A stretch of DNA of 52,996 bases, from the NCBI GenBank assembly GCA_902489595.1, contig CABUAS010000002.1, forward strand, positions 1 through 52,996, in the 5' to 3' direction. A model generated the notes under the pieces. That model was given only the letters and a program-made list of their open reading frames with translations. It searched no databases and was not told the origin of the DNA. A program made the position numbers and the translations under genes. The DNA comes from an uncultured Oscillospiraceae bacterium. GTDB taxonomy: Bacteria > Bacillota > Clostridia > Oscillospirales > Acutalibacteraceae. This document shows positions 38,844-47,300 of this stretch, in pieces (position 1 is the first letter of the stretch; each line of letters starts with the position of its first letter).

Positions 38844-40025
38844 ATGGATAATAACACACCACTTGCACAGCGTGTGCATATCGGTTTTTTCGGTATAAGA
38901 AATGCAGGCAAAAGCAGTCTTGTAAATGCTGTTACCAATCAGCCGATTTCGGTAGTCAGCGAGGTTCTCGGCACAACAACCGACCCTGTCAGAAAAGCTA
39001 TGGAGCTTCTGCCACTCGGTCCCGTTGTGATTACAGATACGGCGGGTATTGATGACGATGGTGAAATCGGCGAAATGCGTGTTAAGGCGACTGAAAAAAT
39101 TCTGCGCAAATGCCACATTGCCGTGCTTGTAACCGAGGCAGGCAGGGAACTTAACGCAGACGAAAGCCGCCTGATTGAGCGGTTTAAAGAAAAGAATCTG
39201 CCCTATCTTATTGCAAAAAATAAGGCGGACTTGCTTGAAAATACTGTCGAAAACATTGAAAATACCGTTTATGTAAGCGCAAAAAACGGCACGGGAATTG
39301 ATGAATTAAAAAATGCAGTTGCAAATATTAAACTGCCTGAAAATAAAAATTATTATCTTTCCGATTTGGTGGGCAGGGGCGACTTTGTTCTGCTCGTTAT
39401 GCCGATAGACGGTTCCGCGCCCAAGGGAAGAATTATTATGCCGCAGCAGATGGCGGTTCGTGAAATTCTTGATGCAGGCGCAGTGTCAATCGCAGTTCAG
39501 CCTGATGAAATCGAAAACGCTCTTGCAGGGCTTGCCAAAAAGCCGAGCCTCGCCGTAACCGATTCGCAGGTGTTTTCGCAGGTAAATAAAGTTCTTCCGA
39601 ACGATATTCCTCTCACGTCATTTTCAATTTTAATGGCACGGTATAAGGGCTTTTTAAAAACTGCCGTGCAGGGCGCAAAAACGATTGATAAACTGAAAAA
39701 CGGCGCAAAGATTTTAATCAGCGAGGGGTGCACACATCATCGTCAGTGCGGCGATATAGGCAGGGACAAACTGCCTGTGTGGCTTGAGAATTATACAAAG
39801 AAGAAGTTTGATTTTCAGTGGACAAGCGGTGCGGATTTCCCCGAAAATCTGACTGCTTTTGATTTGATTATTCATTGCGGCGGCTGTATGCTTGATGATA
39901 AGGAAATGCAGTTTCGCAGAACTTCAGCCGAAAATCAGGGCGTGCCGTTTACAAATTACGGCACGGCAATTGCCCATATGAACGGCATTTTGGAAAGGAG
40001 CATTGAGATTATTCCGTTATCGTAG
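38844..40025 (+). CDS. hydF: [FeFe]-hydrogenase H-cluster maturation GTPase HydF
   Basis: A 393-residue scaffold GTPase that receives the diiron unit from HydE and HydG and delivers it to the hydrogenase. The P-loop GIRNAGKSS is at 17-25, the switch segment DTAGIDDDGEIGEMRV follows, and NKADLL is the G4 motif. The C-terminal cluster site has CTHHRQCGD and HCGGCMLDD, the CxHx(n)HCxxC motif. GGGAGGA is the RBS. It is the last gene of the operon; a REP-like palindrome at 40022 overlaps its final codons. Confidence 0.96.
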   Translation: MDNNTPLAQRVHIGFFGIRNAGKSSLVNAVTNQPISVVSEVLGTTTDPVRKAMELLPLGPVVITDTAGIDDDGEIGEMRVKATEKILRKCHIAVLVTEAGRELNADESRLIERFKEKNLPYLIAKNKADLLENTVENIENTVYVSAKNGTGIDELKNAVANIKLPENKNYYLSDLVGRGDFVLLVMPIDGSAPKGRIIMPQQMAVREILDAGAVSIAVQPDEIENALAGLAKKPSLAVTDSQVFSQVNKVLPNDIPLTSFSILMARYKGFLKTAVQGAKTIDKLKNGAKILISEGCTHHRQCGDIGRDKLPVWLENYTKKKFDFQWTSGADFPENLTAFDLIIHCGGCMLDDKEMQFRRTSAENQGVPFTNYGTAIAHMNGILERSIEIIPLS

Positions 40026-40048
40026 GGTGCGGCGTCCTCGACGCACCG
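40022..40048 (+). repeat. GTAG-footed palindrome overlapping the hydF stop
   Basis: GTAGGGTGCGGCG / CGACGCACCG, 3' of CCGTTATC. The hydF stop codon TAG is supplied by its GTAG foot, so insertion may have set the exact C-terminus. Confidence 0.7.
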
Positions 40049-40067
40049 TTTTATAGAAATGTACATT

Positions 40068-40100
40068 AAAAAATGCAGGAATTTGAATTCCTGCATTTTT
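40068..40100. terminator. Bidirectional terminator between hydF and degV
   Basis: AAATGCAGGAATT / AATTCCTGCATTT (13 bp) with T runs on both strands, serving hydEGF and degV. Confidence 0.85.
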
Positions 40101-40111
40101 GCTGTTCTGTT

Positions 40112-40966
40112 TTATTTTTCAAAGCAAACAATAATTCCGCCGTTTGATGCGTAAAGCGTGTTCAGCCCTGAACATTTTAATATCTCCACAGTTCCGAAAT
40201 TTGCTTTTTCGGTGATTTTATCTGCTAAAAGTTTTGCTCTTTCTTCACAGCAGACGTGTGAAACAATCAGCTTTTTGCCGCTTAAATCCTGACCGGCAAC
40301 AAGTTCGGCAATCATTTTTGCCATTTTCATAACGGCACGGTTTATCGTCATATCCTTGCCGACAGGCGAAATATTGCCCTCTTTTGCTTTGCAGATAAGT
40401 TTAAGATGTATTTTTTCAAGCAGGCTTGCCGCCAGTGCAAACAGTCTGCCGTTTCTTTTCAGTGCGTCAAGATTGTCAAGGCAGAAATAAAGTTCACAGT
40501 GGTTTGTAATATAATCGTTGATGTAAGGCACAACTTCATCAAATTTCATACCGCCGTCGCATACTTCTTTGATTTTCTGCGCAATCAGTGCAGGCGTGCC
40601 GGCAGTAGCAAGAGAGTTGAAAACATAAATCTTTTTGCCGTCATTATGCTCATCTTCATACAAAGCCTTGCCTTGTACGGCACTGTTGTAGCTGCCGCTT
40701 AATTTATCCGTAATTGTAATAACGTAAACTTCATCTTCGTCGCCTTCCATAGCCTTTGCAAATGCACTCGGAGACGGGCAGGCAGATTTTGCAACGCTGT
40801 GTGATTTTGCAACTCTTGCAACAAAATCATCCTGATCAAAATTTTCATCATCGGCAATAATATAATCGTCAATCTGAAGTGTGAGCGGAACAATTTCAAA
40901 GTTGTTCCATTTTTTCATTTCAGCCGTTAAATCACAGGTTGAATCGGTTACTATTTTATAGGACAT
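40112..40966 (-). CDS. DegV family protein (fatty-acid binding, FakB-like)
   Basis: 284 residues. The N-terminus KIVTDSTCDLTAEM and the central ITDKLSGSYNSAVQGKAL (SGSY loop) are the DegV signatures. DegV proteins bind long-chain fatty acids and present them to a kinase such as FakA for phospholipid synthesis. The kinase is not visible here. AAGGAGGACTGACG is the RBS. It stands alone between two convergent terminators. Confidence 0.92.
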   Translation of the reverse strand: MSYKIVTDSTCDLTAEMKKWNNFEIVPLTLQIDDYIIADDENFDQDDFVARVAKSHSVAKSACPSPSAFAKAMEGDEDEVYVITITDKLSGSYNSAVQGKALYEDEHNDGKKIYVFNSLATAGTPALIAQKIKEVCDGGMKFDEVVPYINDYITNHCELYFCLDNLDALKRNGRLFALAASLLEKIHLKLICKAKEGNISPVGKDMTINRAVMKMAKMIAELVAGQDLSGKKLIVSHVCCEERAKLLADKITEKANFGTVEILKCSGLNTLYASNGGIIVCFEK

Positions 40967-41092
40967 ACGTCAGTCCTCCTTGTTGGAATCATAATGGGTA
41001 TAATTATAAACAAATTCTAAACTGATTATATCCTATTGTGCATACTTTTGTCAATCACTTGTACAGTTTATTTACACTGTCATAATGAATTA

Positions 41093-42463
41093 TTAACAAA
41101 ATTTTCTTGCGTATTCAAGCTGAATGTCAACACTGTTTTTGCTCGGTCCGCCTATAACAAGCCTGTCATTTACGCATTTTTCAAGGTTGATTGCAGTGTA
41201 AATGCCGTCGTCAAATAAATCGCAGATTTTTTTGTATTCGTCAAGCGGCAGTTCTTCAAGCGTTGTGCCTCTGTCAATGCAAAGCGCCACCAGTTCACCC
41301 GTAGCCTTGTATGCATCTCTGAACGGCAGTCCCTTGCCTACAAGATAATCGGCACAGTCGGTTGCGTTGATAAAGCCTTTTGCCGCCGCACGGCGCATAT
41401 TGTCTTTAAGCACGGTCATCGTTTCAATCATCGGCGTGAACGCAGTCAGGCACATTTTTACGGTGTCAACAGCGTCAAAAATTGCTTCTTTATCCTCCTG
41501 CATATCCTTGTTGTATGCAAGCGCAATGCCTTTCATAACGGTTAAAAGTGTTGTGAGGTCGCCGAAAACACGGCCGCTTTTGCCCCTAACGAGTTCTGCG
41601 ATGTCGGGATTCTTTTTCTGCGGCATAATTGATGAGCCTGTTGAAAAAGCATCGTCAAGCTCAACAAATTTGAATTCCCAACTGCACCACATAATAATTT
41701 CTTCGGAAAAGCGTGAAAGGTGAACCATTATTATAGAAAGCGCACCTGCAAGTTCGATGCAGAAATCACGGTCGGATACGCCGTCAAGCGAGTTGAGCGT
41801 AACACCGTCAAAGCCGAGCAGCTCTGCCGTCATTTCACGGTTAAGCGGGTATGTTGTGCCTGCCAGAGCACCCGAGCCGAGCGGGCAGACGTTCATTCTG
41901 CGTTTAACATCACGAAGTCTGTCAAGGTCACGGCAAAGCATAGCCGCATATGCCATAATGTGGTGTGCAAACGTAATCGGCTGCGCCCTTTGCAGATGCG
42001 TGTAGCCGCTCATAATCGTGTCCTTGTTTTCCTCTGCTTTGTCGCAGATAACCGAAATCAGACCCTTTACCTTTTCTTCGATTTCTTCAATTTCTTTTCT
42101 TAAAGCAAGGCGGATGTCAAGCGCCACCTGGTCGTTTCTTGAGCGTGCCGTGTGCAGTCTTTTGCCTGTCTGACCGAGTCTTGCCGTCAGTTCTCCCTCA
42201 ATAAAAGTGTGAATATCCTCGGCGTTCATATCAATTTCAAGTGCACCCGATTTGATGTCCTGCAAAATATTAAACAGTTCGGCGGTGATTTTGTCGCTCT
42301 CACTTTGGTCAATAATGCCCTGAGCGCCGAGCATAGTTGCGTGCGCAATACTGCCCTTTATATCTTCCTCAAACATTCTGCAGTCAAATGAAATGGAGGA
42401 GTTGAAATCGTTTGTTTCCTTGGCAAGCTCCTTTTTGAACCTGCCTTTCCATAACTGTGCCAT
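41093..42463 (-). CDS. argH: Argininosuccinate lyase
   Basis: Last step of arginine synthesis: splits argininosuccinate into arginine and fumarate. 456 residues from MAQLWKGRFKKELAKE. The signature GSSIMPQKKNPD is present, with TARSRNDQVALD and YTHLQRAQPITFAHH as active-site segments. AAGGAGAAAAAT is the RBS. An in-frame extension beginning MTAPSSEGAY is the translated end of the repeat element at 42486-42605 and is not used. It is downstream of argG, separated by that repeat. Confidence 0.96.
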   Translation of the reverse strand: MAQLWKGRFKKELAKETNDFNSSISFDCRMFEEDIKGSIAHATMLGAQGIIDQSESDKITAELFNILQDIKSGALEIDMNAEDIHTFIEGELTARLGQTGKRLHTARSRNDQVALDIRLALRKEIEEIEEKVKGLISVICDKAEENKDTIMSGYTHLQRAQPITFAHHIMAYAAMLCRDLDRLRDVKRRMNVCPLGSGALAGTTYPLNREMTAELLGFDGVTLNSLDGVSDRDFCIELAGALSIIMVHLSRFSEEIIMWCSWEFKFVELDDAFSTGSSIMPQKKNPDIAELVRGKSGRVFGDLTTLLTVMKGIALAYNKDMQEDKEAIFDAVDTVKMCLTAFTPMIETMTVLKDNMRRAAAKGFINATDCADYLVGKGLPFRDAYKATGELVALCIDRGTTLEELPLDEYKKICDLFDDGIYTAINLEKCVNDRLVIGGPSKNSVDIQLEYARKFC

Positions 42464-42485
42464 ATTTTTCTCCTTATATAATGAA

Positions 42486-42605
42486 TAGGCTCCCTCTGAT
42501 GAGGGAGCTGTCACCGCAGGTGACTGAGGGAGAGATACAGAACCATATTGTTTACTACCCCTCCGTCACTATCGTGACCCTCCCCTGACAAGAGGAGGTG
42601 TCACG
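42486..42605 (-). repeat. About 110-bp MITE-like repeat between argG and argH (copy 2)
   Basis: On the minus strand it begins GACACCTCCTCTTGTCAGGGG and ends CATCAGAGGGAGCCTAT, 22 bases before argH. The last ~54 bases match copy 1 (23352-23463) with a single difference; the middle ~20 bases differ. Same orientation relative to the downstream gene as copy 1. Confidence 0.8.
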
Positions 42606-42623
42606 GAAAACATATTGATTAAC

Positions 42624-43850
42624 TTACTCGCCTCTCTGCCGGTCAAGAAGTGCCTTAACCTTGATTGAGAGTCCGAACAGGTTGATAAATCCTGCCGAGT
42701 CAGCCTGGTTGTATGCACCGCCGTCCTCGCCGAATGACGCAATGTTTTCATCATAAAGCGTGTACGGCGAAGTAATGCCTGCGTTGATTATATTACCTTT
42801 ATATAATTTAACCTTAACGTCGCCTGTAACGGTTTCCTGTGTCTTGTCAACAAAAGCGGAAAGTGCCTCTCTGAGCGGAGTAAACCACAGACCGTTGTAA
42901 ACAAGCTCGCCGAATTTTTGCGCAACAAGTTTCTTGTAGTGTGATGTTTCACGGTCAAGTGTAATCATTTCAAGCAGCTCGTGTGCCTTGTAAAGGATTG
43001 CACCGCCCGGTGTTTCATAAACGCCCCTGCTCTTCATACCGACAAGTCTGTTTTCAACAATGTCAAGCAGACCGATTCCGTTTGCACCGCCGAGCTCGTT
43101 CAGTTTCTCAACAATAGCAAGCGGTTTCATATCTTCGCCGTCAATCGCTGTCGGCACGCCTTTTTCAAAGTGAATTGTAACATAAGTTGCCTTGTCGGGT
43201 GCCTGCTCGGGAGCAACGCCGAGTTCAAGAAATCCCTCTTTAGCATACTGCGGCTCGTTTGCAGGGTCCTCAAGGTCAAGACCTTCGTGTGAAAGGTGCC
43301 ATACATTCTTGTCCTTTGAATAGTTTGTTTCTCTGTTTATTTTGAGCGGAATGTTGTGTGCCTCGGCATATTCAATTTCCTCTTCACGTGATTTAATGTC
43401 CCACTCTCTCCACGGAGCAATGATTTCCATTTGCGGTGCAAATGCCTTGAGTGTAAGCTCAAATCTTACCTGGTCGTTGCCTTTGCCGGTACAGCCGTGG
43501 CAGATTGCGTCTGCTCCCTCTTTGATAGCGATTTCGGCAAGTCCTTTTGCAATGCATGGACGTGCGTGTGATGTGCCGAGAAGGTATGTTTCATAATCAG
43601 CGCCTGCTTTAAGGCAAGGGAAAATGTAGTCTTCAACATATTCGTCTTTAAGGTCAAGCACATAAAGCTTTGATGCGCCCGTTGCGATTGCCTTTTCCTC
43701 AAGTCCGTCAAGTTCTGTTCCCTGGCCAACGTCACCCGAAACTGCAATAACTTCGCAGTTGTTGTAGTTTTCTTTAAGCCATGGAATAATGATTGAAGTG
43801 TCAAGTCCTCCGCTGTAGGCAAGAACTACTTTTTTAATGTCTTTTTTCAT
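42624..43850 (-). CDS. argG: Argininosuccinate synthase
   Basis: Joins citrulline and aspartate with ATP. 408 residues from MKKDIKKVVLAYSGGLDTS; the PP-loop LAYSGGLDTS (9-18) binds ATP. HGCTGKGNDQVRFE and CIAKGLAEIA are family segments. AAGGAGATATC is the RBS; a start further upstream would add untranslated leader. It is the first gene of argG-argH. The promoter at 43894-43922 and the ArgR box at 43938-43955 lie just upstream, so arginine represses it in all likelihood. Confidence 0.96.
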   Translation of the reverse strand: MKKDIKKVVLAYSGGLDTSIIIPWLKENYNNCEVIAVSGDVGQGTELDGLEEKAIATGASKLYVLDLKDEYVEDYIFPCLKAGADYETYLLGTSHARPCIAKGLAEIAIKEGADAICHGCTGKGNDQVRFELTLKAFAPQMEIIAPWREWDIKSREEEIEYAEAHNIPLKINRETNYSKDKNVWHLSHEGLDLEDPANEPQYAKEGFLELGVAPEQAPDKATYVTIHFEKGVPTAIDGEDMKPLAIVEKLNELGGANGIGLLDIVENRLVGMKSRGVYETPGGAILYKAHELLEMITLDRETSHYKKLVAQKFGELVYNGLWFTPLREALSAFVDKTQETVTGDVKVKLYKGNIINAGITSPYTLYDENIASFGEDGGAYNQADSAGFINLFGLSIKVKALLDRQRGE

Positions 43851-43893
43851 ATTGATATCTCCTTGCATAATTATTTTTTGTTTTTCTGCCACT

Positions 43894-43922
43894 ATTATAT
43901 ATAGGTATACCTCCGCCGTCAA
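43894..43922 (-). promoter_or_regulatory. Promoter of argGH
   Basis: Minus strand: TTGACG (43917-43922), a 17-base spacer, TATAAT (43894-43899). Confidence 0.75.
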
Positions 43923-43937
43923 GTAGATACATTCATT

Positions 43938-43955
43938 TTTGTATATTTATACAAA
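43938..43955 (-). promoter_or_regulatory. ArgR box
   Basis: TTTGTATATTTATACAAA fits the 18-base ARG-box consensus (TNTGNATWWWWATNCANA) at every position and is nearly palindromic. It lies 15 bases upstream of the argG -35. A weaker second half-match, TGCAGTGAATATGCA, follows at 43959-43973, so two boxes may act together. Confidence 0.7.
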
Positions 43956-44140
43956 TTATGCAGTGAATATGCACGATTTATGTATATTTTTGCGTTAATC
44001 TTCACTTGTAGGGGCGGATGCCGTCATCCGCCCGCACTTCTTCACTCTTCACTCTTACTTCTTACTTTAATTATGCAATATTACCAACAATTTTGTAAAT
44101 TTTTTATTAATATTTGTTTTCAAAAATTTGATATTCCGTA
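43956..44140. repeat. Spacer before the large surface protein: REP-like element and CT-rich tract
   Basis: A forward GTAG palindrome, GTAGGGGCGGATG/CATCCGCCCG (44008-44034), is followed by a CTTCACTCTTCACTCTTACT tract (44037-44065). A similar ATTCACTCTTCACT string stands at 29716-29729, where an AGTGAAAAGTGAA partner follows it. No gene is seen. Confidence 0.6.
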
Positions 44141-44168
44141 TTGACTTTGGATTTCTTTATGATATAAT
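44141..44168 (+). promoter_or_regulatory. Promoter of the large secreted protein
   Basis: TTGACT (44141-44146), a 16-base spacer, TATAAT (44163-44168). Transcription would begin about 145 bases before the start codon. Confidence 0.65.
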
Positions 44169-44187
44169 TAATCTTGTATAAAAAGGT

Positions 44188-44294
44188 AAATGGGTGTAGT
44201 GCCCCCATTTGTCAAAAAAAGCCTTATTGCAGTCAGCAGATATGCGTTAAAAGCAGGTCAGGGCTTGTCATATTCCGCTCTGCATATAATAAGG
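44188..44294 (+). promoter_or_regulatory. Structured 5' leader of the large secreted protein
   Basis: AAATGGG/CCCATTT (44188-44210) is the first hairpin. A longer fold follows, with CCTTATTGCAG (44222-44232) opposite CTGCATATAATAAGG (44280-44294). The RBS TTTAGGGAGG follows after it. I match no known riboswitch class; it could be an mRNA-stabilising or regulatory leader. Confidence 0.4.
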
Positions 44295-44322
44295 GTTTAT
44301 CTTTAGGGAGGTAAAATTAATT

Positions 44323-47300
44323 ATGAAAACAGCAAAATCCAAAAGATTAATAGCACTTGTTCTTTCTGTTCTTATGATAGTAACTTCTTTGCCGCTTGTT
44401 GCTTTCGCAAAATCCGGTTCTTCGGCAGCAGAAAAAGAACCGGCAGTTGTAGAAGTTGAAACTGCAATGACCAGATATGAAACAGAACTTGAAAAAGGTG
44501 TATTTTACACAAATATGCTGCCTGCATATCAGGCTTATGTTGACTGCCAGGAGGCTCTTGATGCTTATCTGTACGGTTCAACAAGGAATGACGACGGCAC
44601 ATATCAGAACGATTTCACAGGCGCACTGAGCGGTAAGGCAGATGCGCTCAATACTGCTATTGACAATATGAAACCGTTTACAGATTATACAGGTACTGCA
44701 CACGGTACTTTCCCGAGTGATAAGGACTTTGTGTCAGCAGAAAACTATGATGAAAGTTATGACAACATTCTTTATTCTGCACCTGTTACAACAGAACCGG
44801 TTTACTATGCATCAAATCAGCCTGTATCAGACCCTTGGAGGGCTATTCCGCTTGTCGGTAAGCTGAAAGCAAGTACGGCAGATATCAGTTTCTTTATGAG
44901 TAATGATACGGTTATGCTTTATGATGGTATTACAAATCCCAAAACCGGCGTAATGTTCGGTACCTGGGGTAATGATAAGCCGGGCGGAAACTGGAATAAC
45001 CTTGCATGGTATTACTGCTGTATAGGTACAGGTCAGGGTCTCAGTATGGTTAATGATGTATGGAGCGGTACCGACAGTGCCGGCAGTCCGTGGAACCTTA
45101 ACTATCAGTGGACCATCAGACAGACTTCCGACAGTAAAACAGGTGCCTGCAGCGGCTTTAAAGATACCACTACTTATGAAAACGGTGTTGATGGTAAGGT
45201 AACAGCTAACGCAATTCAGTTCAACAGAGAATTTAATACACTGTTTTATACAATCACCAACCCGGCATTTGAATATTGTATGGGTATTTCTGACAGATCA
45301 GACCGTAAAGAATATGTAGGTACAACTTCAAACACAGAAATCCGTGTTCTTAACTATAAAATGATTATGGATGCCCTTAAGAGCGACACTGTTAAGAGTT
45401 ATCTTTCGAATGTTGAAAAGTATAAGTACGGCGGACTTGAAACTATTATGCAGGGTATTGATGGGGCTACAACAGACCCGAACTCTTTCTTCACATCGGG
45501 CAACGGCTGGCAGAATGCACAGACTCATTATCAGACTGCTATAAACAATCTTAAAACAACACCGACTGCAGACAGCAGTGAGTATCAGACAGTCCGTGAC
45601 GCACTCCGCAGTGCAGACACCACTCCTACTCAGATTATGAATACCTATAATATCGGTATAGATAAGTGGACTCCCGAAAGCTGGGCAAACTTCAAGGCTG
45701 CATATGAAGTTGCAGCAAATGCAATGTCTGCTCCTTACACAGCAGGTTCTTATGCTGCTATTGACGGCACTCAGATTGTTAATAACCTTAATGCTGCGTT
45801 CGCAGCTCTTAAATCAGATGTTGAGTTTGTAGATACAACTGACCTTGTAAACAGAATTCAGGAATTCAGAGCATGGGAAAATATTTTCACAAGTGATTCT
45901 TATACATTTGTTGCAGGCTATGTTGATACTGCAGTAACACAAGTTTGGGGCAGTGAAGAAAACTTCGGTGTTCTTGCAAAAGGCCCTGAAAAAACTGAAG
46001 ATGGTGCAGGCGAAAAACTTGTTTCGGATCAGTTGACTCTCGTAAATGACGCTATCACACATTTAAGAATATCTCCCGACGCTAAGATTTCAACATCACA
46101 CGGTAAGTATTCACTTAATCAGGCACTTGCCATTGTAGTTGATAATCCGTCACAGTATTATAACTACAGCACATTTACAGATGCTGTTGCAGTCGGCAAT
46201 ACTTATAAGCCTACACTTGAAACAACAGAGTTTACTGATTATGCAATACAGTATAATGCTTATGTAGAGCAGGTTACAAAGATTGTAGATGCATATTATA
46301 ACCTTGCATTTGCATTTACCGATATTCCCGATGGTACTGTAGTTCAGAACAGCGGCTTTACAAAAACTAAATCTCTGATTGCATCTAACAACGGTAAGCA
46401 GAGTATTCAGTACGGTTACACAAACAGTGCTGTAATGATCAGAACTACTCACGAGTCTAAGGCATTGCCTTACGGTACTTTCTCTATCACGTTCGGCACA
46501 AACATCAGTGCATCAAATAATACTGATAAGAAGAATAATAAAAATACAAACAACGGTCTTGACAGCATTACGCTTAATGCAACGGCAGCACCTATTTCCG
46601 ATTACTTCCTTCAGGCAAGTAAAGCAAACGGTACATTAGAAGACCGTAAGGTTCCTGAAGAAATGTCTGCAGAAGACAGAGACACAAATTATAAAGGTCT
46701 TCTTGAGTATAACGGCTTCTCAGTTTCAAATCTTCACTACACAGGTAAATCCGCAAACTGTGACCCGCTTTATTACATCACAGATAATGACGGTAATAAG
46801 GTAGCAACAACAGATGAACAGGCAAGAACAATTAATCTTGATCCGATTCTCGGCAAAACAGACGGTGCTAACAACGGTAACGTTGTTAAAGGTTCTGTTT
46901 ACGCATATTCAACAAACAGCGGTTTTGCTTACACTTATATTGACGGTGACCTTAATGTAACTGTTGAGCCGTCACCTGAAGTTGAACTTACCCGTTCAAC
47001 TCAGCCGAGTATGAAAAACTACAGAACTTCAGACAGTTATATCGGTGCTGTTGCAAGCTTTACCGACCGTTATATAGTTTACAGAGCAGGCAGATGCTGG
47101 TATACAACACAGTCAACAGGTGACTTATTTGATACATCAGTATCTGTAGTAGATATTTCATATCTTATCGACCTTGTTAAGATGTGCGATGCTATTGTAC
47201 CGCTTGAATCAAAGTACACACCTGAATCTTTTGCAAAATTCAAGGAAGCACTTGACGGCGCTAAATCATACTATGATTACACAAAGCAGTCTGCAGGTAA

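Noticed and set aside
42464..42514. In-frame N-terminal extension of argH beginning MTAPSSEGAY
   Set aside because: Same repeat-derived frame as at obgE; the start at 42463 has AAGGAG and matches known argininosuccinate lyases.
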